33,404 nucleotides of DNA from JBBQXK01 sp038251625 (GCA_038251625.1 JBBSBE010000033.1:1-33404); one strand, 5' to 3'. Positions 1-9,203 are shown, counted from the first letter of the stretch. Translations and numbers: made by a program. The notes: generated by a model not told the origin, from the letters alone.

Positions 1-2
1 CA

Positions 3-2345
3 TTCCCGCACGGCGAAAAGGGCCACCTTCACTGCGATGTGCTGGTTGTGGGTGGTGGCCCGGCGGGCCTTGCCGCGGCGTCTGAGGCGGCATCGGGCGG
101 GGCTGATGTGATCCTCTGCGACCTGGGGCCGGAACCGGGCGGCACCCTGTGCCACGCCCCCGAACGGGGTGCCGGGGTGCTGGCCGATCTGCCGCCCGGC
201 GTGCGGATGATGACCGGGGCGACCTGCACCGGCTGGTTCGCCGACAACTGGCTGTCCGTGGTGCAAGGCAACATGCTCTGGCGGGTGCGCGCGCGGCAGG
301 TGATCCTTGCCGTGGGCGGGATCGAACAGCCCGCCGTCTTTCGCAACAACGATCTGCCGGGGATATTTTCAGCCGGGGCTGTGCGGCGGCTGATCCGGCT
401 TTATGGGGTTGCACCGGGGCGACGCGCCGTGGTGCTGGCAGGCACGCCCGAAGGGTTGGACGCAGCCGAAGACATGGTCGCAGCGGGCATCGGCATTGCG
501 GCGCTCGTGCTGCCGCGCCCCCTGCCCGCGCACGAGGCGCGGATCGCCGCGCTTGCCGCCACCGGGGCCGACGTGATCACGGGGCGCATCGAAGAGGCTG
601 CGGGCCGTGGCCGTGTGGCACGGGTCCGCGTCGGTGGGCGATGGATCGGCTGCGATGTGGTGGCGGTGTCGGTAGGGCAAGCGCCCGCTTGGCAACTGCC
701 CTGCCAGGCAGGTGCGGTGCTGGGCCATGACACGGCGGCCGAACGCTTCACCCTGCGGCTTGATCGCCCAGGACTGGATCTGGCGGGCACGGTGAACGGA
801 TATGCGGGTCATGCCGCCGTGATCGCGGATGGCCGTCGCGCGGGGCGCCGCGCCGCAGGCCTGCAGACCGGAGACGCAGCCCGAGCGAGCGACCCGGATG
901 CCGCGCTGTCGTTCTGGCACCAGCCGCTGGACGCTGATCCCGGCGGCAAGGATTTCGTCGATTTCGACGAAGACCTTCAGGTGGCCGATCTGGTGAACGC
1001 GGTGGCCGAAGGCTACCGCGAACTGGAACTGGTCAAGCGCTTTTCCACCGTCGGCATGGGCCCCAGCCAGGGCCGCCATTCGGCGCTGGCCACCGCGCGC
1101 ATCGTGGCAAAGGCCACAGGGCGAGACGTGGCAGAGGTGGGTGTCGCCACCGCACGCCCCCCCGCAATGCCCGAGGCTCTGGGCACGCTGGCAGGCCATG
1201 GCCACGTGTCCGAACGGCGCACGGCGCTGCATTCCCGCCACCTGTCCCTTGGTGCCGAGATGAAGCCTGTGGGTGCCTGGTGGCGGCCTTACGTCTACGG
1301 CACCGGCGACCGCGACGCCCTGATCGTCACCGAGGTGGGGGCGGTGCGGGGCGGGGTGGGCCTGCTCGACGTCTCGACCCTTGGCAAGCTTGAGGTGCGG
1401 GGGCCGGATGCGGGCGAATTCCTCGACCGCATCTACACTATGGCGCACAGCACGCAGCCGGTGGGCCGCGTCCGCTATTGCCTCATGCTGAACGAGATGG
1501 GCGCGGTGGTGGATGACGGCGTGGCCCTGCGGCTGGCCGAGGACCGGTTCTATGTCACCGCCACCACGGGCGCCGTGGCGCGGGTCTATGCCGATATGGC
1601 GATGTGGAATGCGCAATGGGGGCTGCGGGTGGACGTGGCCAACCTGACCGGCGCCTTCGCGGGGCTGAACGTGACCGGCCCCGGCGCGCGCGCGGTCCTG
1701 CAGGCACTGCCCGGCGATATCGACTTTGACAGCGGGGCCTTTGGCTACCTGACGGGCCGCGAAGGTGTGGTTGCAGGGGTGCCGGTTCGTGCCATGCGGA
1801 TCGGTTTCACGGGCGAGTTGAGCTATGAGCTTCATTGCCCGGCAAGCCTTGCGCCCGCCCTTTGGGATGCGGTCATGGCAGTGGGCGGCGTGCGACCCTA
1901 TGGGTTGGAGGCAAGCCGCATCCTCCGGCTGGAGAAGGGCCATATCCTGATCGGGCAGGATACCGATGCCCTGTGCTCCCCCGATGAGTTGGGCATGGGC
2001 TGGGCGCTGTCGTCGAAAAAGCCGTTCTTTGTCGGCAAGCGCTCGGTCGAGATGCGGCGCAGGCTGGGTGTCACGCGCAAGCTGGCCGCGATCCGATTTC
2101 CTGCGGGCACGCGGGGCCTTGGCGAAAGCTGCCTTGTGCTGGTGGACGGAGTGCCTGCGGGGCACCTGACCTCAGTCGCTCATTCGCCCACACTGGGGTA
2201 TCCCATCGCCCTTGGCTATGTGCCTGCCGCTTTGGGTGCGCCGGGAAGTGCCATCAGCGTGCGCGCCCGCGACGGACGCACGATCACGGGCACGGTTACG
2301 GGCCATGCCTTCTTCGATCCCGAAAATACCCGGCAAGGGGCATAG
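3..2345 (+). CDS. soxA: Sarcosine oxidase alpha subunit (heterotetrameric), 5'-truncated by window edge
   Basis: Large subunit of heterotetrameric sarcosine oxidase, which oxidises sarcosine to glycine and passes the methyl carbon to tetrahydrofolate. The frame is open to the left edge, so the true start is outside the window; about 780 residues are visible against roughly 1000 usual for the family. The missing part should be the N-terminal ferredoxin-like domain. The visible part starts just before the dinucleotide fold (CDVLVVGGGPAGLAAA). It is followed by a second, degenerate nucleotide-binding segment, the linker with VKRFSTVGMGPSQGR, and a C-terminal GcvT-like folate domain from about position 1258 (MKPVGAWWRPY). 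A GTG at 39 is internal, because conserved sequence continues upstream of it. The stop is 2 nt before soxG. The soxB and soxD genes normally accompany it and are presumably to the left. Family identification is firm. Confidence 0.93.
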   Translation, partial: FPHGEKGHLHCDVLVVGGGPAGLAAASEAASGGADVILCDLGPEPGGTLCHAPERGAGVLADLPPGVRMMTGATCTGWFADNWLSVVQGNMLWRVRARQVILAVGGIEQPAVFRNNDLPGIFSAGAVRRLIRLYGVAPGRRAVVLAGTPEGLDAAEDMVAAGIGIAALVLPRPLPAHEARIAALAATGADVITGRIEEAAGRGRVARVRVGGRWIGCDVVAVSVGQAPAWQLPCQAGAVLGHDTAAERFTLRLDRPGLDLAGTVNGYAGHAAVIADGRRAGRRAAGLQTGDAARASDPDAALSFWHQPLDADPGGKDFVDFDEDLQVADLVNAVAEGYRELELVKRFSTVGMGPSQGRHSALATARIVAKATGRDVAEVGVATARPPAMPEALGTLAGHGHVSERRTALHSRHLSLGAEMKPVGAWWRPYVYGTGDRDALIVTEVGAVRGGVGLLDVSTLGKLEVRGPDAGEFLDRIYTMAHSTQPVGRVRYCLMLNEMGAVVDDGVALRLAEDRFYVTATTGAVARVYADMAMWNAQWGLRVDVANLTGAFAGLNVTGPGARAVLQALPGDIDFDSGAFGYLTGREGVVAGVPVRAMRIGFTGELSYELHCPASLAPALWDAVMAVGGVRPYGLEASRILRLEKGHILIGQDTDALCSPDELGMGWALSSKKPFFVGKRSVEMRRRLGVTRKLAAIRFPAGTRGLGESCLVLVDGVPAGHLTSVAHSPTLGYPIALGYVPAALGAPGSAISVRARDGRTITGTVTGHAFFDPENTRQGA

Positions 2346-2347
2346 CC

Positions 2348-2920
2348 ATGCAGGTCTTCCCTCTTTCCCAAGGCGGCGCGGCAGAGGCAGAACTCCCGCT
2401 GTTGGGCCAGGCCTTTGGGCTGGTTGTGGCGGACCGCACCCCATGGCCACGCTTTGGCATCAAGGGACCGGGGGCAGCGGACTGGCTGACGGGCGTGGGC
2501 CTTGCGCTGCCCGCGCCCAACCGCATCGCCACAATGCCCGGCATGGCGGTGCTGCGCCTTGGTGGCAACGACGTGACGATCCTTGGCGACCCGGCGCTTC
2601 CCGCCCCGATGGCAGCCCTGCGCGACCGGTGGGAACGGGCAAACGGCCCCAAGGGTTGGTCTTCCTGGCGAGAGGAAGGCTGGGCCTGGCTGCACCTTTC
2701 CGGCGCGGCCTTGCCAGGGGTGCTCGCCCGCCTGTGCGCGGTTGATCTCGCGCCCGGACGGTTTCGCGCCGATGCCATTGCCCAGACCCGCTTTGCCCAT
2801 CTCGATGCGGTGGTGATCCGCCGCGATGCCTCGGCCGAGGTGCTTTTCGATATCACCGCCAGCGCCGTCTGCCTGCGCGATATCCGCGCGGCAGCCGTGA
2901 CAAAAGGAACGATGCCATGA
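2348..2920 (+). CDS. soxG: Sarcosine oxidase gamma subunit
   Basis: Small (190 aa) gamma subunit of heterotetrameric sarcosine oxidase, a partial structural relative of the GcvT fold with no catalytic cofactor of its own. It begins 2 nt after the soxA stop and ends in an ATGA overlap with the next gene, so it is translationally coupled on both sides. Length is normal for SoxG. The sequence is divergent, as is usual for this subunit: the call rests on its position after soxA, its length, and the pattern ITASAVCLRDI near the C-terminus. In this family's usual order (B-D-A-G) it is the last sarcosine oxidase gene, and the operon continues into other methyl-group enzymes. Confidence 0.85.
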   Translation: MQVFPLSQGGAAEAELPLLGQAFGLVVADRTPWPRFGIKGPGAADWLTGVGLALPAPNRIATMPGMAVLRLGGNDVTILGDPALPAPMAALRDRWERANGPKGWSSWREEGWAWLHLSGAALPGVLARLCAVDLAPGRFRADAIAQTRFAHLDAVVIRRDASAEVLFDITASAVCLRDIRAAAVTKGTMP

Positions 2921-4455
2921 GCGATGAACGACGCGGCGGCGGGCGGCGCGGGAAATCCACGCGCAGCGGCAGCGGGCTGGCGCAACTGCCCTGGCGGTCG
3001 GTCGAGAACCCCTACCCCCCGATGGAGATGGCCAACCCCGACCAGATGCAGGCCCTGCACGATACCTCGATCCGCATCCTGTCAGAACTTGGCATCCGGG
3101 TGATGGGCGACCGGGTGATGGACCTCTTCGAAGCGGCGGGCGCCATCGTTGACCGCGACGAAAAGGTCATCCGCATCGACGAAAGCATCGTGACCGAGGC
3201 GCTGCGCACCACGCCCGCAACATTCACCCTGACGGCGCGCAACCCCACCAAACGCCTGCGCTTCGGGGGCCGCGCGCTCAACTTCGGGCTGGTGGCGGGG
3301 CCGCCCAACGTGCACGACCGGCTGCGCGGGCGCAGATCGGGCAACCTGCAGGACTATCAGGATTTCATTCGCCTCGCGCATCATTTCAACGCCATCCACA
3401 TGATCGGAAACCAGGTCACCTCGCCGCAGGAACTGCCCGCGAACAACCGCCATCTCGACACCTATCACGCCAACCTGACCCTATCGGACCTGACGTTCCA
3501 CTGCACCGCAATCGGGCGCGGTCGGGCGATGGACGGGATACGGATGATGGCCATCTCCCGTGGCATCACGGTCGAGGATATGGCGGATCATCCCGGCCTG
3601 ACCACGATCATCTCGGTGAATTCGCCGCGCCTTTTTGACGATGCGATGGGCGAAGGGCTGATCGCCATGGCGGAACATGGCCAGCCGGTGACGATCACGC
3701 CCTTTACCCTGATGGGGGCAATGACGCCCGTCACCCTGCCCGCAGCCCTTGCGCAGCAGAACGCAGAGGCGCTGTTCGGTGTGACGCTGACGCAGCTTGT
3801 CCGCCCCGGCACGCCGGTCATGTACGGTGCCTTCACGTCAAACGTGGACATGCGCTCGGGCGCGCCCGCCTTCGGCACGCCCGAGAATACCAAAGCCAAC
3901 ATCATCGCGGGCCAACTGGCGCGGCGCTACAACCTGCCCTACCGCAGTTCCAACTCCAACGCCTCAAACGCCTGTGACCTGCAAGCGGCCTACGAGACGG
4001 CGATGGCGACATGGGGGGCGGTCCTTGGGGGGGCGAACCTGATCTATCACGCGGCGGGATGGCTCGAGGGCGGGCTCACCGCAAGCTTCGAGAAACTGGT
4101 TCTGGATGTGGAAATCTTGCAAAATATCATGGAAATCCTGCGCCCCATCGACTTTTCGCCTGCAGAACTGGGGTTTGATGCCATCGCCAGCGTGCCCGCC
4201 GGGGGCCATTTCTTCGGCGCCGACCATACGATCCAGCGCTATGAGACCGCATTCTACCGCCCGCTGCTTTCGGACTGGACGAACTATGGCGGGTGGGAAG
4301 CGGCAGGATCCAAAGATGCCGCCGAACGCGCCACAGGCATCTGGCAGCAGGCGCTGGCAGACTACGAGGAACCCGTGATGGACCCGGCCGTCCGCGAAGA
4401 GCTTGATGCATATGTTGCAAGGCGCAAGGAAGAGATTGGAGGGAACGAGCCATGA
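2917..4455 (+). CDS. MttB-family trimethylamine/betaine methyltransferase homologue (non-pyrrolysine)
   Basis: 512-aa protein of the MttB superfamily (TIM-barrel methyltransferases that demethylate trimethylamine, glycine betaine, proline betaine or carnitine, classically to a corrinoid protein). It has a basic N-terminal tail (about 25 residues), then typical motifs including ELGIRVM, PATFTLTARNP, and a long central barrel with FTLMGAMTPVTLPAALAQQNAEAL and SNASNACDLQAAYE. There is no in-frame TAG, so this is a member without pyrrolysine, like the betaine-type enzymes. It overlaps soxG (ATGA) and the following flavoprotein (ATGA). No corrinoid protein, RamA or pyrrolysine genes are visible in the window. 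Being embedded among GcvT-domain enzymes suggests the methyl group may enter the folate pool, which is inference. Substrate is unknown; a quaternary amine is the best guess. Confidence 0.85.
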   Translation: MSDERRGGGRRGKSTRSGSGLAQLPWRSVENPYPPMEMANPDQMQALHDTSIRILSELGIRVMGDRVMDLFEAAGAIVDRDEKVIRIDESIVTEALRTTPATFTLTARNPTKRLRFGGRALNFGLVAGPPNVHDRLRGRRSGNLQDYQDFIRLAHHFNAIHMIGNQVTSPQELPANNRHLDTYHANLTLSDLTFHCTAIGRGRAMDGIRMMAISRGITVEDMADHPGLTTIISVNSPRLFDDAMGEGLIAMAEHGQPVTITPFTLMGAMTPVTLPAALAQQNAEALFGVTLTQLVRPGTPVMYGAFTSNVDMRSGAPAFGTPENTKANIIAGQLARRYNLPYRSSNSNASNACDLQAAYETAMATWGAVLGGANLIYHAAGWLEGGLTASFEKLVLDVEILQNIMEILRPIDFSPAELGFDAIASVPAGGHFFGADHTIQRYETAFYRPLLSDWTNYGGWEAAGSKDAAERATGIWQQALADYEEPVMDPAVREELDAYVARRKEEIGGNEP

Positions 4456-6911
4456 TCGAGGCATCTGAAACCGGCGGACGGGATGTGAAACCCCTGCCCG
4501 GCCACGCCCCCGCAGTGGTGATCGGCGGCGGCCTTGTCGGCTGCTCGATCCTTTACCACCTGGCACAGAAGGGCTGGACGGGCGCGGTTCTGCTGGAACG
4601 GTCGGAACTCACCAGCGGCTCTACCTGGCATGCGGCGGCCAATATCCACGGGCTGCACGATGTGACCAACATCAGCCGGTTGCAGCACTATACCATGGGC
4701 CTTTACAAGGCGCTGGAGGCAGAGACGGGCCAAAGCTGCGGCATCTTCCAGCCCGGCAGCCTCTACCTCGCCCAGACCGAGGCGCGCGAGCATCAGTTGC
4801 GTATCCAGGCAGCCAAGGCGCGGCGCTACGGCATGAACTTCCACGAGGTCAGCAGGGATGAGGCCGAACGGTTGCATCCGCTGGTCGATTTCGACGGCAT
4901 CCGCTGCATCATGTTCGAACCCGATGGCGGCAATGTGGATCCGTCGGGCGTCACCCATGCCTACGCTGCCGGCGCGCGCCAGATGGGGGCCGAAATTCAC
5001 CGCTTCACCCCGGTCACCGGAACCGAGGCGCAGCCGGACGGCACATGGATCGTGCGCACGGCACGGGGCGACATCCGCACGCCTTGGGTGATCAATGCAG
5101 CCGGGCTCTGGGCGCGCGAGGTGGGCCGGATGGCGGGGCTGGAGCTTCCGCTGATCCCGACCGAGCACCAGTATTTCGTCACCGAAACGATCCCCGAGAT
5201 TGCGGGCGCGGGTCGCCGCCTTCCATCGGTCGCCGACCGTGACGGGGAATATTACCTGCGTCAGGAAGGGCTTGGCCTTCTGGTTGGCGCCTACGAGCGC
5301 GACATGAAGTTCTGGGCCGAGGATGAAACCCCCGTTGGCTTTGGCCACGAGCTTTTCGCCGATGACCTTGACCGGATCGAGCCGAACATGCTGCGCGCTA
5401 TCGCACGGGTGCCCGCTGTGGGGCGGGCGGGGATCAAGCGCGTCATCAACGGCCCGATGATCTGGTCGCCCGACAGCGCGGCGCTTTTCGGCCCGGTGCC
5501 TGAACTCAGGGGCTATTTCTGCTGCAACGGCATCATCCCGGGCTTTTCGCAGTCGGGCGGCCTTGGCAAGCTGGCCGCCGAATGGATGGTCGAGGGTGAG
5601 CCGACGCTGGACATGTTCAACTGGGATCTGGCCCGATATGGGGCGTGGGCGGGCAAGTCCTTCGTCAAGGCGCGGGTCGAAGATCAATACGCCCACCGCT
5701 TCAAGATCCATTTCCCCGGCGAAGAGCGCAGCGCAGGCCGCCCCGCCCGCACCCGCCCTGCCTATGCGATGCAGGCCGGAATGGGCGCGGTCTTCGGGCT
5801 GAACTATGGGTGGGAGCATCCCTTGTGGTTCGCCGCCGAGGGCGAGCCCCGCGCCGAAACCGCAGGCTTCACCCGGCAGAACTGGTGGGCGCCGGTGGGG
5901 CGCGAAGCGCGGATGCTGCGGGGTGCCGCGGGGATCATCGACATCTCGAACTTCGCCCGCTACCGCGCGACAGGCCCCGGGGCCGAGGACTGGCTGAACG
6001 CCGTCTTCGCCAACCGGATGCCGCGCGCGCAAGGGCGATCCTGCCTTACGCCGCTGATCGGGGTGCGAGGGGGCGTGGCGGGAGATTTCACCGTCACATG
6101 TCTTGGGTCAGAAGACTTTCTGGTGGTCGGGTCGGGCATGGCAGAGCGGTATCACCGCCGGTTCTGGAATGCGGTGCCCCTGCCCCATGGCACCACCTTC
6201 GACAGCGTGACCGACCGCACGGCAGGCTTCAACGTGGCAGGGCCGCGCGCGCGCGATCTGCTGGCACGGCTGACCAATACCGATCTTTCAAACGCCGCTT
6301 TCCCGTTCATGACCTCGGCGCAGATCACTGTGGCGGGGGTGGCTTGCATCGCGCTGCGGGTCAGCTTTACCGGCGATCTGGGGTGGGAACTGCACTGCGA
6401 CGCCGCCGATCAGGTGGCGCTTTACACCGCGCTTCTAGATGCGGGGCGCGACCTTGGAGCGGGGCCAGTGGGCAGCCGCACGCTGATGAGCCTTCGGGTG
6501 GAAAAGGGCTATGGCAGTTGGGGGCGCGACTATTCGCCCGAGTACTGGCCGCAGGAATCCGGGCTTGCCCGGCTGGTGAAGGATGACAAGGATTTCCTGA
6601 ACAAATCCGCATGGCAGGCCATCGCAGGTCTGCCCGCCCGCGACACGATGACGATGCTGGAGATCGACGCCACCGATGCAGACGCCTCTGGCGGCGAGCC
6701 TGTGTTCCTGCCCGACGGCACGCCCGCAGGGCAGGTAAGCTCGGGTGCCTATGGCTACCACGTCGGCAAATCGCTTGCGATTGCGTATCTCAAGGCGGGC
6801 ATCGCTTCCCCCGGCGATACGGTGCACGTGGCGATCCTCGGGCAGGACCATACCGCCCGGGTGCTCGCGCAGCCACCGTTCGACCCCGAAGGCGCAAGGC
6901 TACGGATGTGA
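4452..6911 (+). CDS. Dimethylglycine/sarcosine dehydrogenase-like FAD protein with GcvT domain
   Basis: 819-aa oxidoreductase of the DMGDH/SARDH family, which oxidatively removes N-methyl groups and hands the carbon to folate. The FAD-binding DAO domain occupies about residues 20-380, with the fingerprint VVIGGGLVGCSILYHLAQKG. It is followed by SGSTWHAA, whose His60 corresponds to the histidine that carries covalent FAD in mammalian DMGDH. A linker domain, a GcvT domain (about 440-715) and a GcvT C-terminal beta-barrel follow. Length matches the bacterial family. The start ATG overlaps the stop of the MttB homologue, and the stop overlaps the next gene, so it is in the same operon. The exact amine substrate cannot be told from sequence. 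Dimethylglycine is plausible because sarcosine, its product, is the substrate of the sarcosine oxidase encoded upstream. Confidence 0.9.
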   Translation: MIEASETGGRDVKPLPGHAPAVVIGGGLVGCSILYHLAQKGWTGAVLLERSELTSGSTWHAAANIHGLHDVTNISRLQHYTMGLYKALEAETGQSCGIFQPGSLYLAQTEAREHQLRIQAAKARRYGMNFHEVSRDEAERLHPLVDFDGIRCIMFEPDGGNVDPSGVTHAYAAGARQMGAEIHRFTPVTGTEAQPDGTWIVRTARGDIRTPWVINAAGLWAREVGRMAGLELPLIPTEHQYFVTETIPEIAGAGRRLPSVADRDGEYYLRQEGLGLLVGAYERDMKFWAEDETPVGFGHELFADDLDRIEPNMLRAIARVPAVGRAGIKRVINGPMIWSPDSAALFGPVPELRGYFCCNGIIPGFSQSGGLGKLAAEWMVEGEPTLDMFNWDLARYGAWAGKSFVKARVEDQYAHRFKIHFPGEERSAGRPARTRPAYAMQAGMGAVFGLNYGWEHPLWFAAEGEPRAETAGFTRQNWWAPVGREARMLRGAAGIIDISNFARYRATGPGAEDWLNAVFANRMPRAQGRSCLTPLIGVRGGVAGDFTVTCLGSEDFLVVGSGMAERYHRRFWNAVPLPHGTTFDSVTDRTAGFNVAGPRARDLLARLTNTDLSNAAFPFMTSAQITVAGVACIALRVSFTGDLGWELHCDAADQVALYTALLDAGRDLGAGPVGSRTLMSLRVEKGYGSWGRDYSPEYWPQESGLARLVKDDKDFLNKSAWQAIAGLPARDTMTMLEIDATDADASGGEPVFLPDGTPAGQVSSGAYGYHVGKSLAIAYLKAGIASPGDTVHVAILGQDHTARVLAQPPFDPEGARLRM

Positions 6912-8188
6912 GCGCGCCGGTGATCGGTGACATTCCGGGTCTGCTGGAGGAGGTGCGCGCGCGCTTCGCCCACGTGGATGCCTGCCCGTTCGAAGGCCCG
7001 CGCGTTTTCTTCGAGAATGCGGGTGGGTCGCTGCGCCTGCGTTCGGTGGTCGAGACATCAACGCTGCATGCAGGATATCCCGACAATCAGGGACGCGACA
7101 ATCCGGCCTCGCGGGCGCTGATGGGTATGATTGCCCGCGGCAAGGCGGATATGCGCACCCTCTTCAACGCGGTCACCGGGCAGGTGTTTGTGGGCGAAAG
7201 CGGAACGGAGGTGCTGTTCCGGCTGGTGCGCACCGCAGCGCTTGGCGCGGCGCCGGGGGGCACGATGCTGGGCTCTACCCTTGAACATCCTGCCTCGGTC
7301 AGCGCCATGGCACGCTGGGCCGAGGTTACAGGCCGCCCGCGCCTGCTGGCCCTGCATGACGACGTGACCGGCACGGTCGGCCTTGATGCCTACCGCCCCC
7401 ACATCACGCCCGCGCTGCGTGTGGCCAGCATCGTGCAGACATCGCCCGTCACCGGCATCGCGGTGGACGTGCCTGCAATCGCAGCCGCGATCCGGGCTGT
7501 GGCCCCTGGTTGCTTCATCATCGTGGATGGCATCCAGCACGCCAGCCATGGACGGATTGATGTGGAGGCGCTTGGGACAGACGGCTATGCCGTTTCGCCC
7601 TACAAGGTCTTTTCCCGCCATGGCTATGGCGTGGGCTGGGCCTCCGACCGCCTGACGGCTTGCCCGAAGGAAACGGTGATCGGCGGGGCCGCAACCAACT
7701 GGGAACAGGGCACGCGCGATTCAGGCGCCTACGCCACCTTTTCCGATGTGGTGGACTATCTGGATTGGCTGGGCGCGCGGTTCACCGACAGCCCCGACCG
7801 CCGCACGCGGATCGAGGCTGCGGCGGATGCCATCCACGGCCAAGAAACCGCCCTTCTGACCGCCATGATGCACGGCACCGGCAACCTGCGCGGCCTGGCC
7901 GAGATGCCGGGCGTGACGGTGATCGGCGGGGCCGACAATCCGGGGCGCGAAGGGGTGGTGTCGCTGACGCTGTCGGGGATGCGGTCCGACGCGCTTGTCG
8001 CCTTCCTGGGCGCCCGGGGGATACGGGTGCACATCCGCCTGAACGACCACTATTGCGGCAATATTCTAGGGCCGCTTGGCCTTCAATCCTGCATCCGGGT
8101 GTCAGTCAGCCACTACAACAGCCTGGCCGAGGTTTCGCGGTTTCTTGCCGCGATGGACGAGGCGGTGATCCATGCCGCAGCGCCCTGA
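6908..8188 (+). CDS. Class V aminotransferase-fold PLP protein (cysteine desulfurase-like)
   Basis: 426-aa PLP-dependent enzyme of the class V aminotransferase/cysteine desulfurase-like group. The start chosen is GTG at 6908, because it overlaps the previous stop (GTGA). The frame remains open far upstream, but that part only shadows the flavoprotein gene. Visible PLP motifs are GESGTEVLFRLVR (phosphate-binding loop), the aspartate in IIVDGIQHASHG (Asp207, with His211 nearby) and the Schiff-base lysine in SPYKVFSRHG (Lys233). No cysteine-containing active loop like that of IscS/SufS is evident, so sulfur mobilisation is not implied. Reactions of this fold include transamination, beta-elimination and lyase chemistry. 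In this operon it could process an amino-acid product of demethylation, which is inference. It ends 6 nt before a convergent gene. Confidence 0.75.
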   Translation: MSAPVIGDIPGLLEEVRARFAHVDACPFEGPRVFFENAGGSLRLRSVVETSTLHAGYPDNQGRDNPASRALMGMIARGKADMRTLFNAVTGQVFVGESGTEVLFRLVRTAALGAAPGGTMLGSTLEHPASVSAMARWAEVTGRPRLLALHDDVTGTVGLDAYRPHITPALRVASIVQTSPVTGIAVDVPAIAAAIRAVAPGCFIIVDGIQHASHGRIDVEALGTDGYAVSPYKVFSRHGYGVGWASDRLTACPKETVIGGAATNWEQGTRDSGAYATFSDVVDYLDWLGARFTDSPDRRTRIEAAADAIHGQETALLTAMMHGTGNLRGLAEMPGVTVIGGADNPGREGVVSLTLSGMRSDALVAFLGARGIRVHIRLNDHYCGNILGPLGLQSCIRVSVSHYNSLAEVSRFLAAMDEAVIHAAAP

Positions 8189-8194
8189 GGCTGG

Positions 8195-9124
8195 TCATAT
8201 CTCGGGCACCATCACCGGCAGGTCCGCGTGATGCACCAGGAAATGGCGCGCCATGTCATCGCGGCGCAGAAACGCGACCCCGGGCATGGCCAGCCCATGC
8301 TCGATGATCCGGCGCAGACCCGAGGCGCGGTTGGGCTGCCCTGTCCAGCGGGCGTGAACCGCTACGGTCATCATGCGCGGCCCGATCGCCTCGGCCTCGG
8401 CCGCCAGATACTCCATCCCCGCGATCACATCCGCCGCAAAATCGCCGGGGTTGGCATAGCCGGGCGACACCAGAAACCGACTGTCGTTGAAGGTCTTGGA
8501 ATAGGGCATTACCAGCATCCGCCCGCCCCGCCCGTCGGGCACGAAATAGGGGATCTCGTCATTGCAGGGGTCGGACGTGTACAGAAAACCACCCTCCTCG
8601 ACCAGCAGATCGAAGGTGTTGACCGACGGATAAGACCGCTGGTTCCAGCCGATGGGGCGATAGCCAAGCACACGCTGATAGCTTTCAACCGCGCGGTGCA
8701 GATGCGCCCGCTCTTCCTCGCGCGATTGGGCGAACGCTTCGAACCAGCGCCAGCCGTGGCCCAAAAGGTCGTGCCCCGCCTCGTTCATCCAGGCGGGCAC
8801 CTCGGGATTGCGCTCCAGCGCGAGGGCGCAGGCCGAAATGCTGGCCTTCACCCCAAGATCCTCCAGCATCCGCGCCAGTCGCCAGATGCCCACCCGGGCG
8901 CCAAACTCGAAATGCGTCTCGGTGCCAAGGTCGCGGATCGGCGGATCGACGGTAAAGGCATATTCGCCCCACCCTTCGTTGCGGCCATGCCCTTCGAGCA
9001 GGGAATACTCCGATCCCTCCTCGTAGACGATCACCAGATTGACGGCCAGGCGTGCGCCGCCGGGCCAGTCGATCCGGGGCGCGTGGCGCCCGTACCCGGT
9101 AAAGTTGCGTCCCCAGCTCGTCAT
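8195..9124 (-). CDS. PuuE-type polysaccharide deacetylase-fold hydrolase (cyclic amide/imide hydrolase-like)
   Basis: 309-aa member of the NodB-fold polysaccharide deacetylase family. The N-terminal arrangement (GRHAPRIDWPGGARLAVNLVIVYEEGSE) is typical of the PuuE/allantoinase-like branch, where members hydrolyse allantoin or cyclic imides rather than sugars. Other landmarks are HFEFGARVGIWRLARMLED, GHDLLGHGWRW and a C-terminal MMTVAVHARWTGQPNRA. The start at 9124 was chosen because a purine-rich site (AAGGGGGTG) precedes it and the family motif begins immediately after; upstream in-frame codons overlap the divergent gene. It is divergent from the hydantoinase with a 79-bp shared intergenic region and convergent with the PLP protein. 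Function as a cyclic amidohydrolase is supported by the hydantoinase neighbour but not proven; a peptidoglycan or chitin deacetylase is less likely. Confidence 0.78.
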   Translation of the reverse strand: MTSWGRNFTGYGRHAPRIDWPGGARLAVNLVIVYEEGSEYSLLEGHGRNEGWGEYAFTVDPPIRDLGTETHFEFGARVGIWRLARMLEDLGVKASISACALALERNPEVPAWMNEAGHDLLGHGWRWFEAFAQSREEERAHLHRAVESYQRVLGYRPIGWNQRSYPSVNTFDLLVEEGGFLYTSDPCNDEIPYFVPDGRGGRMLVMPYSKTFNDSRFLVSPGYANPGDFAADVIAGMEYLAAEAEAIGPRMMTVAVHARWTGQPNRASGLRRIIEHGLAMPGVAFLRRDDMARHFLVHHADLPVMVPEI

Positions 9125-9203
9125 CTGACACCCCCTTGTCGGTTTGCGCAGATTGCGCCTGAAGCCATTGGCAAACAAGATGAATGCAGAAGTGGAGATG
9201 ACC

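Noticed and set aside
39..41. GTG at 39 as the soxA start
   Set aside because: Conserved sequence (HCDVLVVGGG) continues upstream in frame to the window edge, so this is an internal valine codon.
369..2165. Long minus-strand open frame opposite soxA
   Set aside because: Shadow of the real gene: His/Arg/Pro-rich product with no domain, typical of antisense frames in high-GC DNA.
4362..6032. Long minus-strand open frame opposite the DMGDH-like gene
   Set aside because: Antisense shadow of a clearly conserved gene, no recognisable motif.
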